Source: Tritrichomonas musculus (lineage: Eukaryota > Parabasalia > Tritrichomonadida > Tritrichomonadidae). Taken from it: a stretch of DNA of 64,000 bases. The first letter of the stretch is position 1, and the number at the start of each line of letters is the position of its first letter. The stretch lies in contig JAPFFF010000029.1 of the NCBI GenBank assembly GCA_039105265.1, positions 868,001 through 932,000 on the forward strand, in the 5' to 3' direction. This document shows positions 1 through 13,400 of the stretch, piece by piece. A program made the translations under genes and the position numbers. The notes below the pieces were generated by a model, which was not told the origin of the DNA, searched no databases, and worked only from the letters and a program-made list of their open reading frames with translations.

Positions 1-2
1 AT

Positions 3-3000
3 TCTTGCTTGTTCTCGAATTTTGCACATTCAGAACAGCATCATTCTACAAATGAAACGAAGTCGTCATTGTTGGAAGGAGAATTGGAACCAAAACAAGG
101 CGTGCATTACTGCATTACTGTGAAAAATGAGAAAAGCGTAAAGTTTGACAATTGCACATTCATTAATGCAAAGGAAGGAGCTGTTAAACTGGAAGTCAGC
201 CAGGACACGCTTATCACAGAATGCAAATTCACTAATTCATTTGAAGAAGGAGCTCTTCCTGAGGGAGAAATGAGCACGATATTAATTGAAAAGAATGCTG
301 GTGAATTTTCAATTGAAGGATGCGAATTCAATAATCTTTACCGAACAGTTGTTTCAAGTGAAAAAGATACAGGAAGCATCGTCATTCGGAGAAGCACATT
401 CAACAACGATAAGAAAGAAGGTGAAGGAGAGGGAGAAGGTGTAGAGAACGACTTTTCACCAAACTTCATCATTAAAGCTATTTTTAACAAAGAACTGATC
501 ATTGATGATATCAAATCTATTGATAGTGGTGGAATTTACATCAACAACGAGGATAACATCAAAGAAACAATTTCAATCAGCAACATAATAATTGAAAGAA
601 GCAAATATGGCATCTACTATGACTCGAAAGACGACGACGAGCCGAAATATCTGAAATCACTTAGGATTGAGAACTTTACTATTAAAGGAGCTAATAATGC
701 ACTTCGTATTAAATATGACAAATATGATCTTATTATGAATAATGGTACAATTGAAAACTGCCACAATTTACTATTCAAAAACATTAATTCATCCCCAGAA
801 ACATTTGGTCTCCTCAATTTTGTCTTTTCAGATCAGCCAGAAGAAGCAAATAAAATGATAGAAACAGAAAATAGAATCATTTTCAACAAAATCCACTTCA
901 TAAGCAACATATATGAACCAACAACAAACTTTATAGCGGACTCCAACGTCAACCATCGTGGTGGAGGTGGAATTGGGCTTGTATTCACACAGCACAAGAT
1001 GTCCGCAGATGCAGTATTCCAAAAAACAGAAGTTTCAGTTGAATTTGAAGAATGCACATTTCAAGAGAACCAAGTTCGTCGTGAAGATGAAAGCACAGAC
1101 CGATGTGAAGGAGGCTCCATCTATTATTCGAAGTACACTGACCGAGTAAATGATGGAGTTACACTTAAATCGTTCATCATCAACAGATGCGCATTCACAT
1201 CAAACATTGCTGCGCACAATGGCGGCACAGTTTATCTGAACACGAACGATGACATTGACCGCATTGAAGTCAGCGGAAGTCAATTCATTGAAAACAGAGC
1301 ACGTTACAAGTATGGATGCATTTTCATCAACACAAACACAAATGCAAACGCTAAAGTGAACACAAAGATCATCATTGAAAACAACGAATTACGAGGAAAC
1401 ATTGGAGAAGCAGGCGAAGGCAGCATTTTCATCAGAAGCGAAGGCGAAATCACACTGAATGGCACAAACTTCACTAGCAACCTCGCCGTGAGCATGGAAA
1501 CAAGACTCTCCAAAGAAGAAGTCGGTGGCAACGCTGCTGGTTTGAAAATTGTTTCAGAAAACAGTGCAACAATCATTGTTGACGAATGCATATTCACATT
1601 CAACGAAGCGATAAACAAATATGGAGCCGCACAAATTGACACAAGCACCGCCAAATCAAGCTCAGTATCGATCACAAAGTGCACTTTCGAAAGCAACATG
1701 GCGGGCAACATTGCAGGCCTCTTTGTGAAGAACAACGGAGAACTTAAAATAGAGACATGCCAATTCTTAAGCAATATTGCATTGGTGTCAGGAAGCTGTG
1801 CTGCTCTTTACATCGAACCTTCAAAGGACTGCAAACTCGTGACAATCAATGATTGCTTCTTCGAGAGTAACGAAGTCGGACTTGATTGTGGCGCTTTTTC
1901 ACTGAATGTTGAAAATGCAGCAAGTTCTATAGCGTCAATTACAAAGTGCACATTTAACAGAAACATAGCGAGAAGAGACTATGGGTGTGCCTACATTAGA
2001 AGCGTTGGAAAAGTCTCTTTTGAATCATGCGAATTCACTTATAATTTGGCTTCAGCCACCGGCTCTTTTGGCGTAGAAGTTGCAAGCGAATCTTCTCATA
2101 ACTGTGGAGCTCTTTACTTCGAAGGACTTGGCCAATCATCGTCTTTTTCAATTGACAATTCAAATTTCAAAGGCAACAAAGCAGAAGGTGATTGTGGAGC
2201 CATTTTCATCCAGAGCAATGGCAAATCATCAAAAGTGACTCTTACAAAAACAACGATTGCTGAAAATGAAGCCTTGAAAGATTTCGGAGGAGTTTTCATT
2301 GAGACACAAGGAAACTTGAATATTAATGAATGCCTTTTCATAAACAACACAGCATCAAACATTTCATCAGAACTACCAGAAACAACGGATTCACTCTTGG
2401 TTAAAGGAAGTGGAAACATAAAGATCGAAAATTCACACTTTGTTAAAGGCTCATTCATTGATGAAAAGACGAACTTCCAAGTTTCTCTTTTAAACAAGAA
2501 CAAAGAAATTGAAAGCAACAATATTTTCCTTATTGAACGATGCATGTTTTCTATCATCAATCCATCAACGAGCCAGCTTTATATAAACAATGAATTTGAA
2601 AAGGGGACCGTTAAAATTGAATTGACTTCCTTTTCACACTTTTTAACTCGTCCAAGAAGAAACAGAGGCTTTAATGAAATTTTGGATGACGGAAATTACA
2701 ACCATATCTGCGTAACTGGCGATTGTATTGGAACAATTAACATAATTGATACATGCTTTGATATGAATGAATATCTGGTCGTTTATAAGCAAGGATCTAA
2801 AAATAGTGACAAACAGATGGAAATATCGGAAAATTTGAGTCTTGTTTTGGTAAACAATCAGCTTTTTGCAGAGTGCACCTATCCAGAGGTAATTGATGAA
2901 ATTATTGTAAATATCGGAGAAAAAGAAATGAGAAGAACTCCTAATCTTGATGAATCAGATAAAAATAAATCTAAAAATAAGATTGGTTTCATTGTTGGTG

Positions 3001-3302
3001 TTGCTGTCGGCGCTCTGTGCGTAATTGCTATTATAATAGCTGTCATATTTATTATTAAGAGAAAAAGAAAGTTAAAACGTTTTGAACAAAACACAAATTA
3101 TGAGGACAATGAAGACGAACTTTGTCAAGAAACAAATGATAACATTAATTCAAGATATTACAATGTTTGGAATAATAATCCTAATCAGGCTAATCATCAG
3201 AATAATCAATACTTTTCGAAAGATAAACTGGAAACCAACCAGGATTCTTCTTCTTCTTGTGATACTATTTATGAAGAATCAAAATGGGATGATATTGTAT
3301 AA
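3..3302 (+). CDS. Pmp-like beta-helix surface protein, 5' end outside window
   Basis: The frame is open to the left edge and the first ATG codons lie inside conserved repeat sequence, so this is the C-terminal part of a longer gene. The ectodomain is a chain of short repeats with the pattern C-x-F-x-x-N, often followed by G-G-x-x-Y/F, which is typical of right-handed beta-helix proteins of the chlamydial Pmp type that are expanded in trichomonads. A single membrane span (about 2982-3057) ends in a basic stop-transfer stretch (KRKRK). It is followed by a cytoplasmic tail of about 75 residues, rich in Asn and Gln, that closes with EESKWDDIV. The next gene closes with EETKWKDLI, so the two are paralogues with a conserved tail. 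Expected location is the plasma membrane with the helix outside, and a role in adhesion is inferred. No ligand-binding site can be read from the sequence. Confidence 0.85.
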   Translation, partial: SCLFSNFAHSEQHHSTNETKSSLLEGELEPKQGVHYCITVKNEKSVKFDNCTFINAKEGAVKLEVSQDTLITECKFTNSFEEGALPEGEMSTILIEKNAGEFSIEGCEFNNLYRTVVSSEKDTGSIVIRRSTFNNDKKEGEGEGEGVENDFSPNFIIKAIFNKELIIDDIKSIDSGGIYINNEDNIKETISISNIIIERSKYGIYYDSKDDDEPKYLKSLRIENFTIKGANNALRIKYDKYDLIMNNGTIENCHNLLFKNINSSPETFGLLNFVFSDQPEEANKMIETENRIIFNKIHFISNIYEPTTNFIADSNVNHRGGGGIGLVFTQHKMSADAVFQKTEVSVEFEECTFQENQVRREDESTDRCEGGSIYYSKYTDRVNDGVTLKSFIINRCAFTSNIAAHNGGTVYLNTNDDIDRIEVSGSQFIENRARYKYGCIFINTNTNANAKVNTKIIIENNELRGNIGEAGEGSIFIRSEGEITLNGTNFTSNLAVSMETRLSKEEVGGNAAGLKIVSENSATIIVDECIFTFNEAINKYGAAQIDTSTAKSSSVSITKCTFESNMAGNIAGLFVKNNGELKIETCQFLSNIALVSGSCAALYIEPSKDCKLVTINDCFFESNEVGLDCGAFSLNVENAASSIASITKCTFNRNIARRDYGCAYIRSVGKVSFESCEFTYNLASATGSFGVEVASESSHNCGALYFEGLGQSSSFSIDNSNFKGNKAEGDCGAIFIQSNGKSSKVTLTKTTIAENEALKDFGGVFIETQGNLNINECLFINNTASNISSELPETTDSLLVKGSGNIKIENSHFVKGSFIDEKTNFQVSLLNKNKEIESNNIFLIERCMFSIINPSTSQLYINNEFEKGTVKIELTSFSHFLTRPRRNRGFNEILDDGNYNHICVTGDCIGTINIIDTCFDMNEYLVVYKQGSKNSDKQMEISENLSLVLVNNQLFAECTYPEVIDEIIVNIGEKEMRRTPNLDESDKNKSKNKIGFIVGVAVGALCVIAIIIAVIFIIKRKRKLKRFEQNTNYEDNEDELCQETNDNINSRYYNVWNNNPNQANHQNNQYFSKDKLETNQDSSSSCDTIYEESKWDDIV
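264..832 (+). repeat. Shared Pmp block, copy 1 of 3
   Basis: This 569-base block aligns without gaps and with only a handful of substitutions to 10967-11535, and its first 360 bases align to 13682-14041. It encodes the segment from GEMSTILIEKNAGEFS through YGIYYDS and on to NFVFSD. Identity drops sharply on both sides, as expected for gene conversion or a recent segmental copy. Confidence 0.85.
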
Positions 3303-4465
3303 GCATTTCCATAAAATATTCATCTAAGATAACGAAAAATACACATTTTTTAATTCAAATTATAGGTTTTAATCTATAATTATTATGAAAATTATTTTAA
3401 ATAAAAAAAAGTTGAAAGAAAACAATACTTTATATTTTAGGAAATAACTTATTTTGTATAAAAACGATATTTTTATTCAAGATTATCTTTTTTTTTTTTT
3501 TTCATTCGTTATTTCATCTTGCAATAAATTTAGATCATCATGTAACAGATTTAATTTGACTTGCTATATATTGAAACATGATGATATTTCTATTTATTAC
3601 CAGAAAAACAAATGGATATATTTTTGAGTATTAAAAATGTTATGATCTTTAATTCCATGAAAGTAAACTATTGTTAATATACACTATTTAATAATAGTTA
3701 ATTCATTTATGAAGATGAAATCCATATATAAAGCATTACTAAATTATGAAAATAATAATTCATTTACATAATTTATATTATTAAAAATAATAATTATCTT
3801 AAATTATTAATTCTAATTAATGCAATATATCAATATTATTCTATAAGAATTATCGAATTATTTTAATTTTTTATTTTAATGTTTTTATCAAAAATTAAAC
3901 TATTATTATCTTATGAAATTAAAATATTATAGTGATATTTTTTATTAAATTGTTTATAACTTATGTTTAAATAAATATTATTGATTAATAATAATTTAAT
4001 TTATTTTGGGTATGTGTTTATTCTATATTTTTAAATCATTAAAAACTTATTAATTCAATATTTTCAATTTCAAAGTTTTTATTATTTAGAAATCTATTGC
4101 CTTTTTTATTTGATGCATTATAAAAATATACATATAAAAATATACTAATTTTTACAAAGAAAACTTATAACAGTAATAATTCCTCATACAGCTTTTTGAA
4201 AAGAGCTTTTTATATTTGTGAAGATGTTAAGAATTAAAAAAAATTATTTGAATATGAAAATTTTTAATAAATAATTCCAAAAATTACAGCTTTTTGAAAA
4301 GAGATTTTTATATTTGTGAAGATGTAATTTGAATATGAAAATTTTGTATAGATTATAATAAATAATTCCAAAACTTAAAGGATAGATCCTTTTATATCAA
4401 ATATTTTATAAAAAATTGTATTTAATTTTTGAATGATGATTTTTTGAAAATAAAATCAAACAGAA
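3303..4465. other. AT-rich intergenic spacer
   Basis: This stretch of 1163 bases between the two Pmp-like genes holds no convincing ORF and no RNA gene that I can recognise. It is very AT-rich with many A and T runs. Its only clear structure is an imperfect tandem duplication near the right end, listed separately. The upstream control region of the 4044-residue gene must lie here. Confidence 0.6.
4188..4377. repeat. Two-copy imperfect tandem repeat, period about 98 bases
   Basis: Copy one starts at 4188 and copy two at 4286. Both begin ACAGCTTTTTGAAAAGAG and continue through TATATTTGTGAAGATGT to ATAATTCCAAAA. They differ by small indels and substitutions. The pair lies 90-280 bases before the start of the large Pmp-like gene, so it could be a duplicated upstream element, but nothing else supports a regulatory role. 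Confidence 0.7.
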
Positions 4466-7400
4466 ATGTTTTTTTGTTTCTTTTTGCCGTTTCTCAGCTA
4501 TCAATCATATATAAAACGGCCCAAAATAACTTCTACTTCGACTGATAATTTGGTAGCATCTCAAAGAGATTCGGCAAAACATTATAATCTTTTTAATCAA
4601 AAATACGAAAAAATATTTTCCAATAAAAACAAACTTTTTATTGCGTCAGTTCCATTTAGCGAGCCGATTAGTTATCATACAATTGAAAAGTATCAATCAA
4701 TTTCCTTAACAAAATGCAATTTTAATAATATTGAAATAAAAACCAATGAACCTTCTATTATTTACATCAAAAAAGCCAACCTTTCTATAGAGGATACAAA
4801 TTTCTTTAAATGCTTTTCGCGTCAGAATATAAATGGTGTTTTATGCCATGCAATTTATTTGGATGAGAATCCTAATCACGAATGCAATATTACAAACTGT
4901 ACCTTCATGAATAATGGAGATTCCAGATCAGAAAGCGATAAAGGAACAATTATTTATTCAAAGGGCGTTTCCGCAATCCAAATCGAACATTCCAAATTTT
5001 CATCATCGAACGAAATATACAGCCGAGCGATTGAAGCACACCATTGTAAAACAATCAACCTCTTCGAAAACACATTTTTCAAAATGAATGGTGCTGTTTT
5101 TATTAAGTCGTCAGGAAATGTTGATATCGATAGTTGTTCATTTGACCAAAATCGAATAGAAGCCGAAAATATAGGCTCATCATTATACATTAATTTAAAT
5201 GAAAGCTTGACATTCAGGAACAACACTATCAAGAACCACAAAGACAATTTAAGTTGTTTTATTTCATTCAACAAAGATCTCAGAAATAAACGGTCACCGC
5301 CTTATGAAGGAGCAACAGAAAACATAAGAACAGTTTTGATCAGTGAAACGATATTTGAGAACAACACATGCAAACGCAACAAAGAATCAGGCTTTATTGG
5401 AGTTGACATTGAAGACAAGAATGACGCGCCAACCCGTTTTCATATTGAATTTTCAGAGTGTAAGTTCATTAGAAATGGCAACACTAAAGATGAAGGAGTT
5501 GCGGGAGTTTTTGGCGAGACAGGGAAGGCATCGATTGTCACATTCACGAACTGCGAATTTGAGTCCAATTTTGCGCATGAAAAATCAAGTTTGATTGAGA
5601 TCAAAAACGGTGAGAAAGTTGTTATTGAAGGTTGCCGCATCAGGAATCCGAGTGCAAGCGGCTTCCTGAAATTTGAGTCCAGGAAGAACAATAAATTAGT
5701 GAAAGCGGAATCAGGCGACGAAAGTGAAACAGAAGTGATTATCAGAGGCAACCAATTTTTGAATGATAATAATGATTCAGTGAAGAACATGATTTCAATC
5801 AATGGCGACTCGGATTTAGGATCGATTGATGGGATAACGATGAGTGAGAATGAATTTGAGAAAGTTTTTCTTGAAGAAGATTCATTCATGCTGAGAATGA
5901 ACACGAACAAATTGAACATGAACAACAACCGAATCGAATTCAGTGAAAACTCCAAGAGCAGCGAAGTTTTTAAATTGATGAATTCTCAGATGGAAGAAAT
6001 CAACATCCACTCAGGTGAACTAGAAAACTGTCAAACAAACCTCCGTTCAACAAAAGTAGCAAAAACAGAGATCGCAAACATGCATTACATCAATTCGCAG
6101 CCCACAGATAAAAGTTCAGTTCTTTACTCCACTTCAGATGAGTTCTATTGTGACAATTGCTTTTTTGTGTTTTACGCATTACACTCCACAACAAAAAGTT
6201 GTCGTGCAATCTATCTTGATCAGTTTACGACGGCTGTTATCACGAACACAATTTTCCGTAATTGTTGGGCATCAGACACTCTAGAAGGCCATGGCATTTT
6301 CTGCACGAATCCCAATCCAGAAACGAACAGTCTGACCATTTCATCGTGCACATTTGATGAATGTGGAAACCGCAGAACTGTTGTTTCAACAGAAAACAAA
6401 GTTGTCAATTTCATCAATAATAAAATCACTTTCAGATTACTTATTGATGGCGCAACTGGTCTTCATGTAAAGAATACTTGTCAGTTACTTGTTGATGGCT
6501 GCACTTTCAACAATTGTAGACAATCAAACAATGGACGCCAATGTGGCGGTATTGATTATGAATGCACAACTGGCGTTGACTCACCTAATGAAACAATCAA
6601 TATCATGAACACTGAATTACATTATTGCACAGGTTCAACATGTGCAATTAATTTGAGGGCAAAACATGCACTACCGACTCTTGATAATGTCACCATTGCT
6701 CATTCACGTTCATTCAATTACATTGTTAACCTTGATGTTGAATCTGATTCCCAGTATTACGTGCCTGGAGAGATTGTTTTTGATAACATGAAATTTCTCA
6801 ACTTAACAAACATTGGAGGTGTTAATAGCATTTTATTTACACGTGTTACACCAAAAGATCATTCAATCATTGTTCGAAATAATGTATGGAGAAACATCTC
6901 AACACCATCAACTGCAAATGACTTTCGTACTTTGCTTCTAGTTAATCAAATAACCAGTCATTTTGAGTTCTCAAATTCCACTGTTGATCAAACTTTACAA
7001 AAAAGTAATCAACCAAGAGCATTTACTTTATATACTTCTTCTTATATATTGCATAATTCCAGCTTTATTTGCAGCTCAAGAGCGAATTCTAATGCTGCTT
7101 TGATTCCGATTTATTCAACTTCAAGTTCGAATAAAGATGATGTTACCATTTCATCATGCCAAATTATTAACTGGAAGTCAGCCAATCCTTATTCTTTTTA
7201 TCTACAGAATAAGAAAGTTACTTATGTGAATAATACAATTTATAATGAAGAGATTGGAATATCATCTGGAATAAGAATTGATATATCATGCAAGTTATTT
7301 GTTGATAATTGTAGCTTCATTCGATGTGGAAGAGTAAATGAAGGAGGAGGAATTTATTATACTCACAATCGACATAGAGAAGAAGTCACTATTTCCAATA

Positions 7401-10400
7401 GTTTATTCCAATCATGCACTGCATATAACTCAGGAGCAATGAAACTTAATTTGTATTCAGCCATTCCAATTTTTTATAATAATTCCTTCGTTGACATTGA
7501 TTCAAAATATATAGTTTCTTTTGTATATGATCTTAATGTTATTTTCCAGAAATTTGTGATTGAAGACTCAAAGTTTATTGGAAGTTCTAACACTGATAAA
7601 GATGGCGGTGGAAGTGGCTTTTGGATTAGTAATGCTAGATTAGATGATAACGTGTATCGAACAACAATCGATTTCATCAATTGTTCCTTCATTAATAATA
7701 CATCTCCTTTTTCTGGTGGTGCTTATGGAATTGGCAGTAGTTACTCTGTTAAACCAACAGCCTTACAATTCATTGGATGCGACTTTTATGGAAATAAATG
7801 TAATGGTGGATCCGATGGAGGAGGAGCAATTTGGCTAAGAACATCAGCACCTTGTCTTGTTCAAAAATCTCGTTTTGAAAACAATAAAAGTGCAAGTAAT
7901 TCAAAATCAGATGGTGGAGCTATTTTTGTCAGTTTCACTTCTAGTTTGTTTCAATTAGATCTAATTGATTCAACATTTATTAACAACTCTACTCCTCATG
8001 CAAATTCTGCTGGTCATGCAATCTTCGCAACTAGCTTGAATGGCCCGATTTTAGTGTCTGGCTGTAATTTCACTGATAATGGATATGATGTTAAACAGCC
8101 GAAAGCAATCATCACAACGCAATCACAATTATTGATTGAAAACTCATCTTTCGCATTTACAAATAAAGATTATTCTTATTCTAGAGCTCTTTATGTTGCT
8201 GCTTCATCAACATTGATCATTCGTGACACTGATTTTAGCAATTTTTCATTTCATGGAAACCAAAATGGCTATGGCGGCTCTTTGTATTACACTTATTCTG
8301 ATACCAGAGACACTGAAACAATCCAAATCATTAATTGCAACTTTGTTAATAATTCTGCTGATGCTGGTATTGAATTTTATTTGCAAATTTATTCAGAACC
8401 ACTCATACAGAATTGCACATTCATTAACAAATACATTACAAATGATTTGATTGTGTTTGATTATTTCAAGGGAATGAAAGGAAATAAAGATGCCATTTTA
8501 TTTGATCAAGTTCATTGTATTAACTGCTCTTTTAATGGAAACAAAGTTATTTCCATCATTGACAATGGAATAATAAATACAATGAATGATTTATATTTAA
8601 AACAATGTAAATTTATCGGTAATGAAGAGTTGGCTTTTGCCTCTCTCAAAGATCCTAAGTTGACATTGAACGGCACTCTGTTTCAGCAGAATAAAATTGA
8701 AAATCACCTCTTCTTAGTAAATTCAGGTGAAGAAACACTGGTTTCAAACTGCACTTTTAGAAGTAATCAGTATTATTCTGCAAATGAATTAGTAAAGAAT
8801 GAAGTTGCCTCTTTCGTAATTAATCAATCAAGTGAGTTTAGAATTCATAGCACTGTTTTTGAGGAAGAAAACATTCAGTCCGATCCAAGAATGATTAAAA
8901 ATAGCTTCATTCTTAAAGTTAACACTGATCTCGTCATTTCAAATGTGTCTTTTATTAACTGCTCATCATTCAGGTACGCAATCTTCCTTTACTTTAATGA
9001 GTCTGAAATTTATGAAGATGAAATTGAAGAGGAGGAGTCTTCATTTGCATCATCTGATGATGACTCAATGTACAGTTCATTGTCTTCATTTGCATCATCT
9101 GATGATGACTCAATGTACAGTTCATTGTCTTCATTTGATGACCAGAGCGAATCAGGAATGAGTGATTCAATGTCAGATGAAGACAGCAGTTATTTGAGCT
9201 CAAATAGTGGAGATGATGAATCTGGATCAAGTGTGTCAGATAGCGATGAAATTGAATCCGACTCTTCAATATCTTTGTCAGATGAAGATTCTGATTCTGA
9301 TAGTGGAGGAAGTGAGTCAGACTATTCTTCATTTTCATCAGAAGAAGCAAGTTCAGAAGAATATTCAGTTGAGCCATTATCAACTATCTTTTCATTTGTC
9401 AACAGTAGAGTTGACAACAGTGGAACAGTCTTTATTACAAAGAGAACGAACAAGATTGTTGTTGTGAATTCGACGATCAAAAACACATTGAACGGTCTCT
9501 TCTACACACCAAAAACAGAGCCACCGATCAAGCCGATTGAATTCATTCATATTGAGAACAACACATTTGACATGATGAGGAACTGTTCTTGCTCAATTAA
9601 ATCGGTTTCAGACATCCGAATCCGAAACAACACGATCAAGAACTGCAAGAACGATGAAACGAGTGAGAATCCGAATTTCTATGTGAGCATTGAGAAAGAA
9701 GGGAAGAAAGAACTGAACATTGAAGACTTCCGATTCATCAACAACGAGATGCACAATGAGAATGACCAGAGAACGGTGAATGGTGGCGGCATTGGTCTTG
9801 TAATTGAACTTCCGAGACAACGAGAGAACGATGAAGACATTTTCATCAACTTCATTGACTGTGAATTCATCAATAACAAAGCGACGTATTATGGAGGCGG
9901 TTATGCATTCCTGAAGAAGGAAGAACTTTCGCACAAACATATCATCATGAAATTCTTCAGATGCACGTTCGAAGGTAATGAATGCTCACAAGAGAAAGGA
10001 GGTGCTCTTTACATTGAATGTGACAGTATTGAAATTGATGAATGCATCTTCAACTCTAACTCAAAAGGAGTCAAATCAACTGGTACTGAAATCGCTTCAT
10101 TAGAAGACCGGTCAGTTGTTTGCATTAGAAAAATTTCGCATAAAGACATAAAGATCACAGACAGCTCATTTTACGATAATGAAGGACAGTCTATTTCTAT
10201 TTCAGACAGCAGCACGAATGTCTCCATCACAGGCTGCTCATTCACATCGAACAAAGCCACAACGAACATCACCTCGATCATTCAAATTTCAATTGAATTT
10301 GAATGCAACTTTAGCAACAACTACTTCAAGTTGAATGAAGGATATGTTTTGAACATCACTGCTAAAGAAAACATTGACATTGAAGACTGCACATTCGAGT

Positions 10401-13400
10401 CAAATCGTCATATGTTGATAAAAGAAGATGTGAAAAACCCAGATGATGAACAAGAATCATCATCCTTGTTTGAATCAGAATCAATTTCAGAATCAGAAGC
10501 TAGTTCAGAATTAGGTTCAGAGTCAGAAATCAGCCCTGAATCCTTTTCTGAAACTACTCAAGATTCAGATATGGAGTCCGATTCTGAAATTAGTTCTCTC
10601 TCAGAATCCGAAGCTAGTGAAGGTTCAGACTCAGAAATAGTGACAGAATCAGATTCGTTATCAGAATCGGAGTCAGAGTCAGAGTCAATATCTGATGTAG
10701 AATCAGCATCAGTGAGTGAATCAGTATCTGATTCAGGCGCATCAGTACTCGAAAGTGATGCAACTGAAAGAGAAGAAATCAAATCTAAAAGAGCAGGCAA
10801 TCATTATTGCATCATTGTGAAGAATGAGAAGAGCTTCACACTGAACAACTGCACATTCATCAACACGATCGAAGGAGCGATTAAGTTGGAAGTGAGTGAG
10901 GACACGTCCATCACAAACTGCGAATTCAGGAATTCAGAAATAGAGAAAGAAGAAAGCTTGACCGAAGGAGAAATGAGCACGATATTAATTGAAAAGAATG
11001 CTGGTGAGTTTTCAATTGAAGGATGCGAATTCAATAATCTTTACCGAACAGTTGTTTCAAGTGAAAAAGATACAGGAAGCATCGTCATTCGAAGAAGCAC
11101 ATTCAACAACGATAAGAAAGAAGGTGAAGGAGAGGGAGAAGGTGTAGAGAACGACTTTCCACCAAACTTCATCATTAAAGCTATTTTTAACAAAGAACTG
11201 ATCATTGATGATATCAGATCTATTTATAGTGGTGGAATTTACATCAACAACGAGGATAACATCAAAGAAACAATTTCAATCAGCAACATAATAATTGAAA
11301 GAAGCAAATATGGCATCTACTATGACTCGAAAGACGACGAAGATCCGAAATATCTGAAATCACTTAGGATTGAGAACTTTACTATTAAAGGAGCTAGTAA
11401 TGCACTTCGTATTAAATATGACAAATATGATCTTATTATGAATAATGGGACAATTGAAAACTGCCACAATTTACTATTCAAAAACATTAATTCATCCCCA
11501 GAAACATTTGGTCTCCTCAATTTTGTCTTTTCAGACCCACCAGACGTCACAGGTGGAACAGAAGGAAGTGATAGTTCACAAACATCAAGTGGTACTGATG
11601 GTTCACAAGAAACAGATAATTCACAAGAAACAGATAATTCACAAGAAACAGATAATTCACAAGAAACAGATAATTCACAAGAAACAAATAATTCACAAGA
11701 AACAGATAATTCACAAGAAACAGATAATTCACAAGAAACAGATAATTCACAAGAAACAAATAATTCACAAGAAACAAATAATTCACAAGAAACAGATAAT
11801 TCACAAGAAACAAATAATTCACAAGAAACAGATAATTCACAAGAAACAAATAATTCACAAGAAACAAATAATTCACAAGAAACAGATAATTCACAAGAAA
11901 CAAATAATTCACAAGAAACAAATAATTCACAAGAAACAGATAATTCACAAGAAACAAATAATTCACAAGAAACAAATAATTCACAAGAAACAAATAATTC
12001 ACAAGAAACAAATAATTCACAAGAAACAGATAATTCACAAGAAACAGATAATTCACAAGAAACAAATAATTCACAACAAACAGCAGGAACGAAAGAAACA
12101 AAAGAGTTTACTGAAAGAGAAAATAAAATTATATTTTACATGATAAACTTCATCAGCAACATATATGAACCAATCGCGAGTGGCACTGATGAAAACAGCA
12201 TATATCATCGAGGTGGAGGTGGGATTGGACTTGTTTTCACAGAAGAAAAGACGACCTCAACGAGCACATTGACGAAAAGAGGAATTGAAGTTGAATTTGA
12301 AGAATGCAGATTTGAAGGTAACCAAGTTCGACGCGGTTCAGAATCAGAACCAGCAAACCAAGACGAATGTGATGGTGGCAGCATCTATTTTTCAGAAGAC
12401 ACGAATGAAGGAGCAACACTTAAATCACTCATCATCAACCGATGTGAATTCAAATCAAACAAAGCCACCAACAACGGCGGCGCAATCTACCTTCACGGAG
12501 GCCAGCAATTAGAGAAATTCCACGTCACAAACAGCGAATTTGATGATAACAAGTGCAACAAGGCATCTGGCGCCATTTACATCATCACTGAGTCTGAAAT
12601 CGCACTCAAAGATTGCATCTTCACCAAAAACTCAGCTTCAGCATCACAAGAATCAGAATCTACAAGTCTCACTGATTGCAATTGCGGCTCACTTTACTTG
12701 GTGACAAAGGAGCATTGCCCATCCGCATCGATCTCAAACTGCACGTTCAACTCAAACAAAGCTTCCAATGATTTTGGCGCCTTATACTTGGAAGTTGCCG
12801 AGAAGTACTCACCAATAACGCTCAACAATTGCACTTTCGCTAGTAATGAAGCAGGAGGAAGAGGAGGAGCCATTGGACTGGATTCGACAGCATCAGAATC
12901 ATTCATGTTCTCGATCACAGATTGCATCTTCGAGAGCAATTCAGCCAAAGTTGAATCGGGCGGAATTTACGCCAGGAATAAAGGATCATTGACAATTGAC
13001 TCATGCAAATTCACAAACAACAAGGCCGCATTTAAAGAAGCAACTGATGGTCAAGAACCAGGCGATTCTGAAGAAATTGCAGCAAGAATCCTCGAGGATG
13101 AAAATCAGAAAGGAAACTGCGGTGCTCTTTACTTGGCTTCAAGTGAAGCAAGCTCGATTATGACAGTTGTTGATTGCATCTTTGAGGGCAACAAAGCAGA
13201 AGGAAAAGGAGGCGCTGTTTACTTGGATGCTGATTCAGTAGATTCATCATTCGCTATTGCTGGTTGCACATTCAATAACAATGAGGCTGAAGCTGGCTAC
13301 AATGCAATTTACTTGGACTCAAAAGGTCTTGGGTCATCGATCTCAATTAATGGATCTGACTTCAAGTCAACAAGTGAAAAGCAGAAGAATGGCATTGTTT

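Noticed and set aside
9-120. A complete gene start at the left edge
   Set aside because: The frame is open to the first bases, starts mid-repeat and has no signal peptide, unlike its paralogue. It is a partial gene.
11547-12101. Minus-strand frame of VNYLFL repeats opposite the SQET array
   Set aside because: It is open only because the 18-base repeat has no stop in that frame. It has no independent start or composition, so it is a shadow of the plus-strand gene.
11445-12143. Plus-strand HKKQII repeat frame over the same array
   Set aside because: It is a shifted reading of the minisatellite inside the real gene.
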